64,000 nt of DNA from Botrimarina hoheduenensis (GTDB taxonomy: Bacteria > Planctomycetota > Planctomycetia > Pirellulales > Lacipirellulaceae). The translations under genes were made by a program, and so were the position numbers. The notes under the pieces were generated by a model. That model was not told where the DNA came from. It saw nothing but the letters and a program-made list of their open reading frames with translations, and searched no databases. Positions 28,501 to 36,157 of the stretch are shown piece after piece. The stretch covers positions 419,824 through 483,823 of the forward strand of contig NZ_SJPH01000002.1 in assembly GCF_007859815.1 (NCBI RefSeq), written 5' to 3'. Every line of letters begins with the position of its first letter. The stretch's first letter is position 1.

Positions 28501-29246
28501 TCGGAGCAACCTATCCGAATGATCCGGCCGATGTCGATCGGAGCGGCACCGTTGATCAGACCGACTACGCCTTATGGGTGGTGGGATACGGCGGAGAAGA
28601 GCAAACCCTCTCGGCTGACTTCAATGAAGACGGCATAGTCGACCTCGCCGACTACACTATCTGGCGCGACAACCGCGGCCCTCAAGTGATCCCCGGTACG
28701 GGTGCCGACGGAAGCCGCAACGGCTACGTCGATGCGGCTGATCTACTGATCTGGCAAGACGCACTCGGGACGATCTATCCAACATTGGCCGATTTGTTGG
28801 CGACACCCCTGGCAGCTAATTCGATGAGCGCGGCGGTTGCCTATACCGACGTTCCCGAGGTAGCCCCCGCGACCGCCAGCGTGTTGCGGATCGTGAAGGA
28901 GCCCGAAACGCTCATTCTTGAAGCAATTCACAGCCCCCCGGAATCAGCACACGACGAGACGGTTGCGACTAGCAGCGAGCGTCTTCCCTCGGCAGCGTTA
29001 GAGGTCTCGGCCTTGGAAGGGGTAGCAGACCGCACCGAACGCCAGCGGGTCTTTGCCTACCGGTTCAGAACAAACGCCCGGGCTGCCAACCTCATGCTGT
29101 TGAACAAGCCTTCGGCGGCGGTTGGGCCGACGGGTGCCTCGGCAGATGGGGCGCAAGCCTATGACGAAGCGTTCGCCGACCACGCCGAACGTTCTAGCGA
29201 TACGCCCTTTGCCTCACGGCTGGTGTCGCGTCTGCGCCGTCGCTAA
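25524..29246 (+). CDS. LEPR-XLL extracellular protein with eight dockerin-like EF-hand loops
   Basis: A 1240-residue surface protein of unknown function. The N-terminal HLESLEPRIVLDAAG is the LEPR-XLL motif typical of giant planctomycete extracellular proteins. The large middle part (~40-850) includes beta-rich segments and, at ~690-835, a laminin-like sandwich (GDVVELSVLYGRGERGLLRADFYHSG). From ~855 to ~1080 come eight calcium-loop repeats such as GDFNSDGVVNAAD, GDANDDGFVDQVD, GDGNRDGVVDFDDYALW and ADFNEDGIVDLADYTIW, arranged as dockerin type I pairs. A basic end, SRLVSRLRRR, closes it. GAGG precedes the ATG at 25524; a GTG lies just before. An in-frame G8 run is present at 26441-26448. No cohesin gene is seen. 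Confidence 0.85.
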   Translation: MYRAIGTRRPDHPLHLESLEPRIVLDAAGVVVGDAQFLRYDDGVFGTLSPSFSRDVATIDRNGAPLAADERRFGEALPLVADLEWTNTGVQLGSTGVFEVLASGWDHDGVTPLMVVQGVSAQALIIYRGNDFTEVARLSYAGGDLLEGELPGRRYVPRAAIVYHGLIVIGAQRYENTASGDKEVGIDFFTTQDLGQTLSLVPQADGSPVTPSYPDGVADGSTQLRTWSFMNPFPVQGIEDTNAAWFPWADYIDKRFDPQGGQVGLFRADRDALTGEWIVRPNRVLVTDWVAADAGGFHVHTAAITTGGVLSHWGDVGYRNKTDFHQIDLENYETAPVVTTTVFGGYTSDTAINRTAPQPVSAAPAPTPGGHFASGDNTPDQILEFGALTTTSDALEIDTQVYQPYRNRSGNRFSGMEILHLQWLQGVGYASGSWVDPMYHFSPDGERWAAVQLPDSLKGRLWLFGDRMVVLNGREFVTAPLPQIDEVSPLRLSPGGTNRVAPTLEAQNPIGAGATFRQVWFQDGLWRYADTNVPLVHQTDPPPFLSEAPVYEVVVGSTMDLGTWYLQPSGQQQSLSESQLIDAWVANLGSQSATVSMNLGILNAGVGGFLGQSGHEVADNVDWTPIGVNGKTGTNSSGRVLLDLSTLTINPGAQFLLAIPYFGELDTPPYPLAPQATGSNELELASGFSTGKDWSAGVVFRWPENAPMGGSDRMPIGSLLGPTGDVVELSVLYGRGERGLLRADFYHSGALVKTIQVEQPILLRGDWVELVVSSGELGSVLSASVAGRTPTSVSVAGEIDLQLNSFVWASRDGATVTALEAALLVVDADEAWTADQQREWLRGSLNEKSVFRAKPAPGDFNSDGVVNAADRAVWEATLFVPNPGGPGDANDDGFVDQVDGDLWREQYGQVAMMHADANCDKVVDVADYTVIRDAMGKPLPPRPGDGNRDGVVDFDDYALWASEYGQTGPQLAMDGNNDGVVDLADYTFWSDNFGATYPNDPADVDRSGTVDQTDYALWVVGYGGEEQTLSADFNEDGIVDLADYTIWRDNRGPQVIPGTGADGSRNGYVDAADLLIWQDALGTIYPTLADLLATPLAANSMSAAVAYTDVPEVAPATASVLRIVKEPETLILEAIHSPPESAHDETVATSSERLPSAALEVSALEGVADRTERQRVFAYRFRTNARAANLMLLNKPSAAVGPTGASADGAQAYDEAFADHAERSSDTPFASRLVSRLRRR

Positions 29247-29253
29247 AGGCTTG

Positions 29254-30018
29254 TTACTTTCGGGTGATGAAGCCGGCGAAGATCACGCCGAGCAAGAGGC
29301 CGACGCCCAGAATGATGAGCATCGGCACGGGGGCCGAGGCGGCGTCGTATTCCTCAAGACCGTGCTTTAGCTCCATGCCGAAGACGGCTGTGAGGGTCGC
29401 CAGCGGAAAAAAGAACGCGGCCAGAACGTTCAAGCGATGCGCCGACTTTGCCTGCCGATCCGACGAAGCTGCCTGCTGTTCGGCCCGCCGGGCAATGATG
29501 TAATCAAGCGTGTTCTTGGCGTCTTGTTGCAACAGCTCCAGCCGCCGGGTGAGGGTGTAGGCACGATCGCGGATTAGAATCAGCTGGCGGTCGTTTGGCG
29601 CGGCCTCGCGCGCCGCTTGTAGCACGCCGTGCAAGTGATGAGCGGCCCGCACCAACGGATTGAGCGCCGAGAGCAGTGCGAGCCCCTCGCGGGCGGTGTC
29701 GGTGTCGTCTTGTTGACGATCGATCTGGTTCGCGAGCGCTTCGTACTCTCCGATCAGATCGCCGACCGGCGGTTCGCTGTGCTTAAGCGAATTCGGCTTC
29801 CAGAGTCCTTCGGGGCTTCGCCAGTAGATACGACCAGCGCGTGCGTCTTCGTCCGGCCGCGGCGGTGAGTGTAGCAACAGCAGTAGATGGCCATCCGCCT
29901 TCATGAGCCGTTGACGACCGATGTCGTTGCCCAACCGATCTCGAAAGCTCTGCGGAACCGTCCAGGCCTTAGGCAGCAGAGGCTCGGCCGCAACGGGTGT
30001 CGCCGGTTTATCGTTCAT
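29254..30018 (-). CDS. CorA-like membrane protein without the GMN motif
   Basis: A 254-residue protein shaped like a short CorA magnesium channel: a charged helical N-terminal domain with a coiled-coil part (~90-195: EYEALANQIDRQQDDTDTARE, RRLELLQQDAKNTLDYIIARRAEQQ) and two membrane helices near the C-terminus (~198-214 and ~231-250). In CorA the first helix ends in YGMN, needed for ion selectivity; here it reads LTAVFGMELKHG, with Glu in place of Asn (residues 214-217). So magnesium transport is uncertain and another ion or a regulatory role is possible. Its stop lies 7 bases from that of the convergent LEPR-XLL gene. Confidence 0.8.
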   Translation of the reverse strand: MNDKPATPVAAEPLLPKAWTVPQSFRDRLGNDIGRQRLMKADGHLLLLLHSPPRPDEDARAGRIYWRSPEGLWKPNSLKHSEPPVGDLIGEYEALANQIDRQQDDTDTAREGLALLSALNPLVRAAHHLHGVLQAAREAAPNDRQLILIRDRAYTLTRRLELLQQDAKNTLDYIIARRAEQQAASSDRQAKSAHRLNVLAAFFFPLATLTAVFGMELKHGLEEYDAASAPVPMLIILGVGLLLGVIFAGFITRK

Positions 30019-30410
30019 GTCGAGGCTCGTTGATCACGCGAGGGTTTGTACCGCGTCTGAACGGGGCGGTAGGGGCAAGTTCTCGTGCTCAACCCCGGAA
30101 GGCAAACCTAGCGTCGCGGCATCGGCGAGCCAATCGAACCTCGCACGCCGCCAACACCCTTCAGAGCGACCGACGATCCGCGGAATTCACGCGGAACCAG
30201 CGCCAGCGACCGGGGGGATTCGCCGCGTAAGCACCAGCCGACCCCGCAAGCACCGAGCAAATAGCTCGCCCGAATCGCTGCGCCGATACGCCGCGGATGG
30301 GTCGGGCGGCCATCATCGCTGTTAGCGGGGCGTTGTGGCTTTACGCCGGTTTCGGAGAGGGGCTGGGGGTTGCGGGGCGCTGCGTCTGCGGCTAGCTTCA
30401 CGGGACTTGT
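30019..30410. other. Intergenic stretch before tRNA-Pro
   Basis: A minus-strand open frame (30108-30401, 97 codons) and two plus-strand frames occur but show no family likeness or start signals, so I call no gene. Nothing else is recognisable. Confidence 0.35.
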
Positions 30411-30484
30411 CGGGCCGTGGCGCAGGCTGGTAGCGCGTTTGACTGGGGGTCAAAAGGTCGCAGGTTCGAATCCTGTCGGCCCGA
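30411..30484 (+). tRNA. tRNA-Pro (anticodon GGG)
   Basis: A full cloverleaf is visible: acceptor CGGGCCG/CGGCCCG, D-stem GCGC/GCGC with an AGGCTGGTA loop, anticodon stem TTTGA/TCAAA with loop CTGGGGG (anticodon GGG, reads CCC), variable AGGTC, T-stem GCAGG/CCTGT with loop TTCGAAT, discriminator A. CCA is not encoded. A short T-run follows. Confidence 0.95.
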
Positions 30485-30740
30485 CTTTTTAAGCATCAGG
30501 TCAGCAACGACTTACGTCGATCTGCTGGCAGCCGGCGAAAGCCATTACGGTTTTTCAACACCGTTTTCTTCTCTTCCGACGCCCGCTTGGCCGATCGTGC
30601 ACGCGGGTGACCGGTGCCCTTTAGGTGGTGGCCTAACGGCCAGATCTTCGATCGGCCCCAAGAATCGTTTGTAGGGGGCAGGTCGCTGCCCTTTTGCACC
30701 CCCTTGGCAAGCGTTCCCTAGCCGCCTCCCGCTGCGGCTC

Positions 30741-30944
30741 TCACTTCTGCAGCAGCAGCTTGCCGTTCTTGGTCATGATCAGCCGGTAGTGCTCGTCCGC
30801 GTGAGCGATGAGCACGGTTCGCGCGCTGCCGAAGAGGTCGGAGGACTTGACCGTGCGAGTCAGTACGGCGGCGGTGGGGCAGCGACCGACCTGCACCGGG
30901 ACCGCTTCGGAAGGTTCGTTTGTCGGTTGAGAGGGCTCGGTCAT
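30741..30944 (-). CDS. hemP: Hemin uptake protein HemP
   Basis: A small protein of about 67 residues whose C-terminal half matches HemP: SSDLFGSARTVLIAHADEHYRLIMTKNGKLLLQK, with the typical YRLxxTxxGKLxLxK ending. HemP is tied to heme/iron uptake in proteobacteria, where it has been described as an activator of heme receptor genes; its role in planctomycetes is unclear. The Pro/Ser-rich N-terminus is variable. MTEPSQ at 30944 is chosen; MLPCSPSP at 30968 is an alternative, neither having a clear ribosome binding site. A promoter overlapped by a Fur-like palindrome lies upstream, suggesting iron control. No heme receptor is adjacent. Confidence 0.85.
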   Translation of the reverse strand: MTEPSQPTNEPSEAVPVQVGRCPTAAVLTRTVKSSDLFGSARTVLIAHADEHYRLIMTKNGKLLLQK

Positions 30945-31009
30945 CGGACTCGGGCTGCAGGGCAGCATTTTTTTAGAAAGCAGCTCTTGCGTTAATTCGT
31001 CGGTTCGCT

Positions 31010-31038
31010 AAGTTACTGCTGATGCGACTTAGTCGCAA
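31010..31038 (-). promoter_or_regulatory. hemP promoter with Fur-like 7-1-7 operator
   Basis: TGCGACT-T-AGTCGCA at 31023-31037 is a perfect 7-1-7 inverted repeat, the geometry of Fur-family boxes. On the minus strand, TTGCGA (31038-31033) and TAACTT (31015-31010) are 17 bases apart, so the palindrome covers the -35 element of the presumed hemP promoter. Iron-dependent repression is inferred. Confidence 0.6.
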
Positions 31039-31369
31039 TAAGTAATTCACGTGATTCGCCTGCGGATCACGTCCCGCCGCCAGCTAGGCCCCTCGATCCC
31101 TTCCCTCCCCTTCTCGTGGGGAGTGATCGTTCGGAGTCATCGCCAGCCAACGGGAGTTGTCGCACTTGCCGGGGTCCTCGTGACCTTGGGCCGGGCGTAA
31201 CCCGTTTTCTGTTAGCGAGACTCGCGATGAGGCTGACCGATCTTTACCGCCCTACTGGGGCGGCAGCGGCTTGCCGGAAAGACCCGGCCTCTGCGTGCAC
31301 GCCCCCGGTCGCGGTGGGCTGACCCAACCTCCTTTACCGCCATCCACGATGGCCGAGGAACACAATCGG
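31039..31369. other. Intergenic stretch upstream of the PEP-CTERM group
   Basis: No gene is seen. It should hold the promoter of the plus-strand group starting at 31370, but no convincing -35/-10 pair stands out. Confidence 0.35.
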
Positions 31370-32089
31370 ATGCGTCTGCTATTGGCTATGGGTTGTGCTT
31401 TAGTACTTCCCTGTGGCGTCCTTTCCGCGGCGGTCTTCGACCTTGCGAGCGCCACCGATCTATTCGTCCCCACCTTTCGTGGCAACGCCCATACGACGTG
31501 GGTCGGCTGGGATACGTTCGACGACGGCGGGACGCTATCGGAGGTCATCAACGACACCACCCCCGACCTGGGCACCGATCCAGGTTCGTTCGTGACGACC
31601 TCTGGCGAAGACCATCTCTCTGGCTCTGGCAACTACTACAGCGGAGGAACGCCGGTCGCTGAGACCGTCACTTTTGCGACCCATGCCGGTGTGGATGGCT
31701 TCACCACGGTGATCGTCCAGGCGATGACGCTTTTTGGCGGCTGGGGCGATGTGGTGCAGTTTGGCACGATCGACGGCGTGGCTCCGATCCTTGTGCTTCA
31801 GTCCGACAACCAGCGGACGAGCTTTGGTACGACGGGGGGCTCGCTTTTCGTCAAGTACGAAATCGCCGGACCGATCACGACACCGGAGTTTGCGATCACG
31901 ACTTCGGGCTTCGGAAGCCCTACCTCGTTTGACCAGCTCGTCATCGACACCCTCTGGTCGCCGACAGGCTATGCCACGGATACCGCCGTCGCGACTCCCG
32001 AGCCGGCATCCACGATAGCAGCACTGATCGCGATTGTCGGCTTTGCCGTTCGGCCGCGTCGTTGGTCGTCCCCATCCCTGCGGCGGTGA
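31370..32089 (+). CDS. PEP-CTERM secreted protein
   Basis: About 239 residues from the ATG at 31370, which is preceded by GAGGAA at a good distance; starts further upstream are possible. A signal peptide (MRLLLAMGCALVLPCGVLSAA) is followed by a beta-rich, Thr/Gly-rich domain (FVPTFRGNAHTTWVGWDTFDDGG, GDVVQFGTIDGVAPILVLQSDN). The end is a sorting signal: ATPEPASTIAALIAIVGFAV then RPRRW, i.e. PEP, a membrane helix and Arg residues, as handled by exosortase in other bacteria. The domain is not recognised. The next gene begins 16 bases after its stop. Confidence 0.8.
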   Translation: MRLLLAMGCALVLPCGVLSAAVFDLASATDLFVPTFRGNAHTTWVGWDTFDDGGTLSEVINDTTPDLGTDPGSFVTTSGEDHLSGSGNYYSGGTPVAETVTFATHAGVDGFTTVIVQAMTLFGGWGDVVQFGTIDGVAPILVLQSDNQRTSFGTTGGSLFVKYEIAGPITTPEFAITTSGFGSPTSFDQLVIDTLWSPTGYATDTAVATPEPASTIAALIAIVGFAVRPRRWSSPSLRR

Positions 32090-32105
32090 TCCAGAGAGGT
32101 TAACG

Positions 32106-33350
32106 ATGAACAAGCGATCCCTTCGACGCTTCGCCCGCGGCCTTTTACTTACCGTGGCAACCGCCACCGTGAGCGAACTGAAGGCAGCGACAGCGTTTTG
32201 GAACGAAGGCCCCGAGGTGGATGCGTGGATCTACAGCAGCTCGACGGGCAATGCCGGTACCCGGAGCCGTGCCCCGACATTCGGGGGAGTCTTCGTTGAT
32301 CCGAACACGGAGCGGTTCTTTCGCTCCGGCACAGGACAGTCGTCGCGCCTCGGCATGGGGCTGTATGGCTTCGAGACCATCGATCAAGTCACCCCGGGGC
32401 TTGCGCCCGTGCGTTACGCGATCGAGTCGGTCACCTTGACCGTGTGGGCAAACAAGGCGGGGCCGTCATCAAGCCCGCTTGTTTATCACCACCAACCCAA
32501 GTCGGCCGCCGATCTCTTGGCAGAGGCGCTCGGCGGTGGAGTCTCTTCTGCGCAGCCGATGGAGTTGTTTGGCGTAGGGTTCCTGCAGGACAGTTATGCG
32601 GGCTTTGATCTTGGTGTCGTCACGCACGGCAATCGTTACGACGAAGCCTCGAATCCCTATCCGGGTGGGCACTACGGCGTGTATCCGATCGTTGGCGATG
32701 GCCTGGGCGGCTACGCCGATGTTTCGAACAGCTACTCGGGCGGCTACAGCGCGACCGCACCCGACGGCGAGACCGACCCGTTCACCGCAGTGCCTTGGTC
32801 GATCGGCACAACGAATGCTGCGCCGGGGGAAGCGATAACCGGCATCAACACGTTCACCTTTGAGATTGATCTCAGCCAAGCCGGAGTCGTGGCGTACGTT
32901 CAGCGTTCGCTAGCCGAAGGAGTGGTGGGCTTCATGCTCTCGTCGATGCACGCCGCCGCGCAGGAGGGTTTTGGTGGTCCGGCCTACCCTGACTGGCGCA
33001 CGCGCGAGGGAGCGTCGGGCCTGGCGTTTCCGACGCTTGCAATCGACTACGAGATTCTCCCCGTCACCGGCGACTACAACGCCGATGGGACGGTCAACAG
33101 CGCTGACTATGCCACCTGGTCGAGGGCTTTCGGCACCTCGGTAGCCGTCGGCACTGGGGCCGACGGGAACGCCGACGGGCTGATCGATCTTGCCGACTAC
33201 ACCGTGTGGCGTGATGCCTACGCCGTAGCGGTTACGGCGGCGGCGATTCCCGAACCTGCCACCGGAGGGATGGTTCTTGCCGGGGTTGCCACCATCGCCT
33301 TTTTTGCGGGAACCCCGACGCTCTCAAGGCCACGGAGACCGCGACGATGA
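32106..33350 (+). CDS. PEP-CTERM secreted protein with dockerin-like loops
   Basis: 414 residues from the ATG at 32106, preceded by AGAGAGG. After a signal peptide ([27 protein letters not shown]) comes a large domain (~25-345) with segments such as [16 protein letters not shown] and [31 protein letters not shown], resembling beta-sandwich modules of planctomycete surface proteins but not a family I can name. Two EF-hand loops follow, [17 protein letters not shown] and [18 protein letters not shown], a dockerin type I pair. It ends [24 protein letters not shown] plus Arg residues, a PEP-CTERM signal. Its stop overlaps the start of the DUF1559 gene by four bases (ATGA). Confidence 0.85.
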   Translation: MNKRSLRRFARGLLLTVATATVSELKAATAFWNEGPEVDAWIYSSSTGNAGTRSRAPTFGGVFVDPNTERFFRSGTGQSSRLGMGLYGFETIDQVTPGLAPVRYAIESVTLTVWANKAGPSSSPLVYHHQPKSAADLLAEALGGGVSSAQPMELFGVGFLQDSYAGFDLGVVTHGNRYDEASNPYPGGHYGVYPIVGDGLGGYADVSNSYSGGYSATAPDGETDPFTAVPWSIGTTNAAPGEAITGINTFTFEIDLSQAGVVAYVQRSLAEGVVGFMLSSMHAAAQEGFGGPAYPDWRTREGASGLAFPTLAIDYEILPVTGDYNADGTVNSADYATWSRAFGTSVAVGTGADGNADGLIDLADYTVWRDAYAVAVTAAAIPEPATGGMVLAGVATIAFFAGTPTLSRPRRPRR

Positions 33351-34288
33351 AGTGCCCTAAAAGAAGTGGATTCACGCTGGTCGAGCTGCTGGTGGTTATC
33401 GCGATCGTCGGCATCCTGATTGCGCTCTTGCTGCCGGCGGTTCAGGCAGCCCGAGAGACCGCTCGGCGGTGCAGCTGTCGGAGCAACCTGCGGCAGTTGG
33501 GTCTCGCCACGCTCAACTACCACGACACTCACCGCCACCTGCCGCCGCCGAAAGCCGGCGACGCCGCGGCGACTTCGGACCGCGGAGGAACGCTTGTTGT
33601 TCTGCTGCCCTATTTGGAAGAGGCCGCCTTATACAGCGGCTATGACTTTGAGGCCCCGATCACGGACCCGGTCAACACGCCGATAACGACCGCGCTGATC
33701 GCCACTTATCTGTGTCCGTCGATGCGACTGCCAACGCTTGGCCCCCAAGGTGCAGGTCAAGCCTTCGGGCCGGGAAGCTACTTGATTTCGACCCGCACCC
33801 ACTATCAAGCCATGTACGAGCCGAACGGGGCGTTCGATTACATGGTGGCCGGCAAACCTTACGCGCTCGGGCTTGAAGACATTACCGACGGCACCTCGAA
33901 GACCCTCCTTGCCGGAGAGATCAACTATGCCTTTGAGGCAATCGACCCTGTCCCCACCACAGAGGATCAAGCTGCCGGTGGCTTTGCCTGGGCGCAGGGA
34001 TACTGGCTGCGTGCTTGGGGCCATATGAGCACCCCCGCTCAAGACGACGACAGTTTTTTTCCGGCAGAACGTGAGGCCCTCTATCGCCTTTACAACAACC
34101 AATCGGAAGAAGACTACCTCGACCCTTCCAGCCGCCGCACGTTTCGGAGCGACCACTCGGACGGTGTGAACTTCGTGCTGCTCGACGGTTCGGTGCGCTA
34201 CTTGCCAAGCGCGGCGGAACCCGGAGTCCGCCGCGCGCTGGTGACCCGTGCTGGTCAAGAGGTCGCCTCGGCGGCCGACTATTTCTAA
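33347..34288 (+). CDS. DUF1559 prepilin-like protein
   Basis: A 313-residue member of the DUF1559 family, expanded in planctomycetes. It starts with a type IV prepilin signal: [37 protein letters not shown], with cleavage expected before Phe. The rest is the DUF1559 domain ([37 protein letters not shown]), and [17 protein letters not shown] near the end is the H-X9-DG motif. It begins within the stop codon of the dockerin/PEP-CTERM gene (ATGA overlap), implying coupled translation. Pseudopilin-like assembly is inferred from the N-terminus; the function of the family is unknown. Confidence 0.93.
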   Translation: MKCPKRSGFTLVELLVVIAIVGILIALLLPAVQAARETARRCSCRSNLRQLGLATLNYHDTHRHLPPPKAGDAAATSDRGGTLVVLLPYLEEAALYSGYDFEAPITDPVNTPITTALIATYLCPSMRLPTLGPQGAGQAFGPGSYLISTRTHYQAMYEPNGAFDYMVAGKPYALGLEDITDGTSKTLLAGEINYAFEAIDPVPTTEDQAAGGFAWAQGYWLRAWGHMSTPAQDDDSFFPAEREALYRLYNNQSEEDYLDPSSRRTFRSDHSDGVNFVLLDGSVRYLPSAAEPGVRRALVTRAGQEVASAADYF

Positions 34289-34315
34289 TCAATCCACCCC
34301 CGACGAATTATCTTC

Positions 34316-35944
34316 ATGTTTCGCCTAGTAGTTTTTGTGGCTTCACTCGCCGTCGCAACAACGACCGCCGCTCACTTTCCCTGGCTATATGTTGCCGACG
34401 ACTCAGAGCCGCGGCTCTTCTTTGGTGAGGGCCTCGATCACCGCGAGTACCACCTTCCCGACGCGGTGGCAGGTGCCGAAGTCTGGCAGGAGGCGATCGA
34501 TGCCCCCGCTCTGCGGCTGGAGATGGAGCCGCTCGAAGAAGAGGGCTTTCTTGGCCTCGCTGCTAGTCAGCAAATCGAGCCGCGGGGGTTCTTGCGCACC
34601 ACGATCGACTATGGCAACTACCACGGTTCGCGGTTGATCTACGACGCTCAGCACTTCCCGGCTGAGAATCCTGAGGCCTGGCCCGAACCGGTCTTGGCCC
34701 CCGAAGGGCTTTCGGCAACGCTCCGTGTTGAAGGTGACCAACTGGTGGTCGTCATCCTGCACAGCGGAGCCAAGCCGCTGACCGGGGCCAAGGTAACGCT
34801 CAGCAACGCCGAGGGAGGGCCGGGCCTATCGGCCGCTACCGATGACAACGGCAGCACGCGATTCAGCAGGGCGGCGATGATCGATGGCCTCAATGGTCTG
34901 ATGGTGATGCACGTTGACAAGCGGGCCACAGGCGAGATTTCCGGCAAGGGCTATGCCTCCACAACACGCATCCTAACGGCCACGTTCAATTATCGATCGC
35001 GCGAGGCGGCCAAGGTGTCGGCCCTCCAACCACTGCCGCAGGCCGTCGCCAGCTTCGGTGCGGCGGTAAGCGAGGGGCAACTGTACGTGTATGGTGGTCA
35101 CATCGGCCAAGCCCATGATCACTCGCGCGAGAACCTCTCGGGCTACTTCGGCCGCATCTCACTTGATGGCGGCGGGTGGGAGTCGCTCCCCGCCGGACCG
35201 CCGCTGCAAGGCCTTCCTTTGGTTGCCCATGAGGGCCAACTGTATCGCGTGGGGGGGCTGGATGCACGGAACGCCTCGGGAGAGGAAGAAGATCTGCACT
35301 CAGTGGATCAATTCGCACGCTTTGATCCTGGCACGGGGCGGTGGACCGACCTGCAGCCGCTGCCCGGTCCACGGTCTTCTCACAACGCCGCCGTCTTAAA
35401 CGGGATACTCTACGTTGTTGGCGGATGGGCTCTTGCTGGGGATAGTGACGGTGAGTGGCAAGCGGGGGCGATCGCGTACGACCTCTGCTCGACCGATGCC
35501 GCCTGGATCACCTTGCCAGAGCCGCCGTTCAAACGCAGAGCGCTGGCGGTCAGTCATGTTGACGGGCAACTCGCCGTGCTGTGTGGCATGACTGAAGAGG
35601 CCCAGCTATCCAAGCAAGTCTTTTTTTACAATCCCGCATCGCGGTCGTGGTCGGAAGGTCCTGACTTCCCGGGGAGCGCCTTCGGGGGGTTTGGGCTCTC
35701 GGCCTGGAATCTCGACGGGAAACTGTACGCCGGCGGCATGGAGGGGGTCCTGTACCGTCTTGCCGAGGATCGGTCCGAGTGGGAAAAGGTGGACGAGTTC
35801 CAGACCAAACGCTTCTTTCACCAACTTGTTCCCGATGGACGGGGCGGCTTGTTCGCTGTCGCCGGGGCTTCGCCCACCGCGGGTCATACCGGATCGATCG
35901 AAAGGCTTGATCTTGTCTTTGCCGCACCAACAGCCCGTCGCTAA
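34316..35944 (+). CDS. Secreted kelch-repeat protein with DUF4198-like N-terminus
   Basis: A 542-residue exported protein. Residues 1-19 are a signal peptide. Residues ~20-225 (AHFPWLYVADDSEPRLFFGEGLDHREYHLPDAV to ATFNYRSR) resemble DUF4198-type metal-related periplasmic domains and include a Big-like stretch (GAKPLTGAKVTLSNAEGGPGLSAATDDNGSTRF). The second half is a kelch propeller with repeats such as GQLYVYGGHIGQAHD, GQLYRVGGLDARN, GILYVVGGWALAGD, GKLYAGGMEGVLY and PDGRGGLFAVAGASPT. It lies 27 bases after the DUF1559 gene and is the last of the four-gene group. A role in metal handling is possible only by the N-terminal likeness. Confidence 0.8.
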   Translation: MFRLVVFVASLAVATTTAAHFPWLYVADDSEPRLFFGEGLDHREYHLPDAVAGAEVWQEAIDAPALRLEMEPLEEEGFLGLAASQQIEPRGFLRTTIDYGNYHGSRLIYDAQHFPAENPEAWPEPVLAPEGLSATLRVEGDQLVVVILHSGAKPLTGAKVTLSNAEGGPGLSAATDDNGSTRFSRAAMIDGLNGLMVMHVDKRATGEISGKGYASTTRILTATFNYRSREAAKVSALQPLPQAVASFGAAVSEGQLYVYGGHIGQAHDHSRENLSGYFGRISLDGGGWESLPAGPPLQGLPLVAHEGQLYRVGGLDARNASGEEEDLHSVDQFARFDPGTGRWTDLQPLPGPRSSHNAAVLNGILYVVGGWALAGDSDGEWQAGAIAYDLCSTDAAWITLPEPPFKRRALAVSHVDGQLAVLCGMTEEAQLSKQVFFYNPASRSWSEGPDFPGSAFGGFGLSAWNLDGKLYAGGMEGVLYRLAEDRSEWEKVDEFQTKRFFHQLVPDGRGGLFAVAGASPTAGHTGSIERLDLVFAAPTARR

Positions 35945-36157
35945 GCGGCCGAATAGCACGCTTTGAAAGGCTGCTGTTCAACCAGCCAATGAAATTGGGG
36001 CTCTAGGGCAGCGGGTGATCAAACCAGCGGAGACGGTTTGTTCAAACTGGCGGTGCGGTCCATGCCGACCGTGCTCCCGGAGAGACACAACCTACCGCAC
36101 AACGACCAGCGCGATGTCACGCACAGCTCGTGCTCCCTGACGATTTGCCCCGATGAT

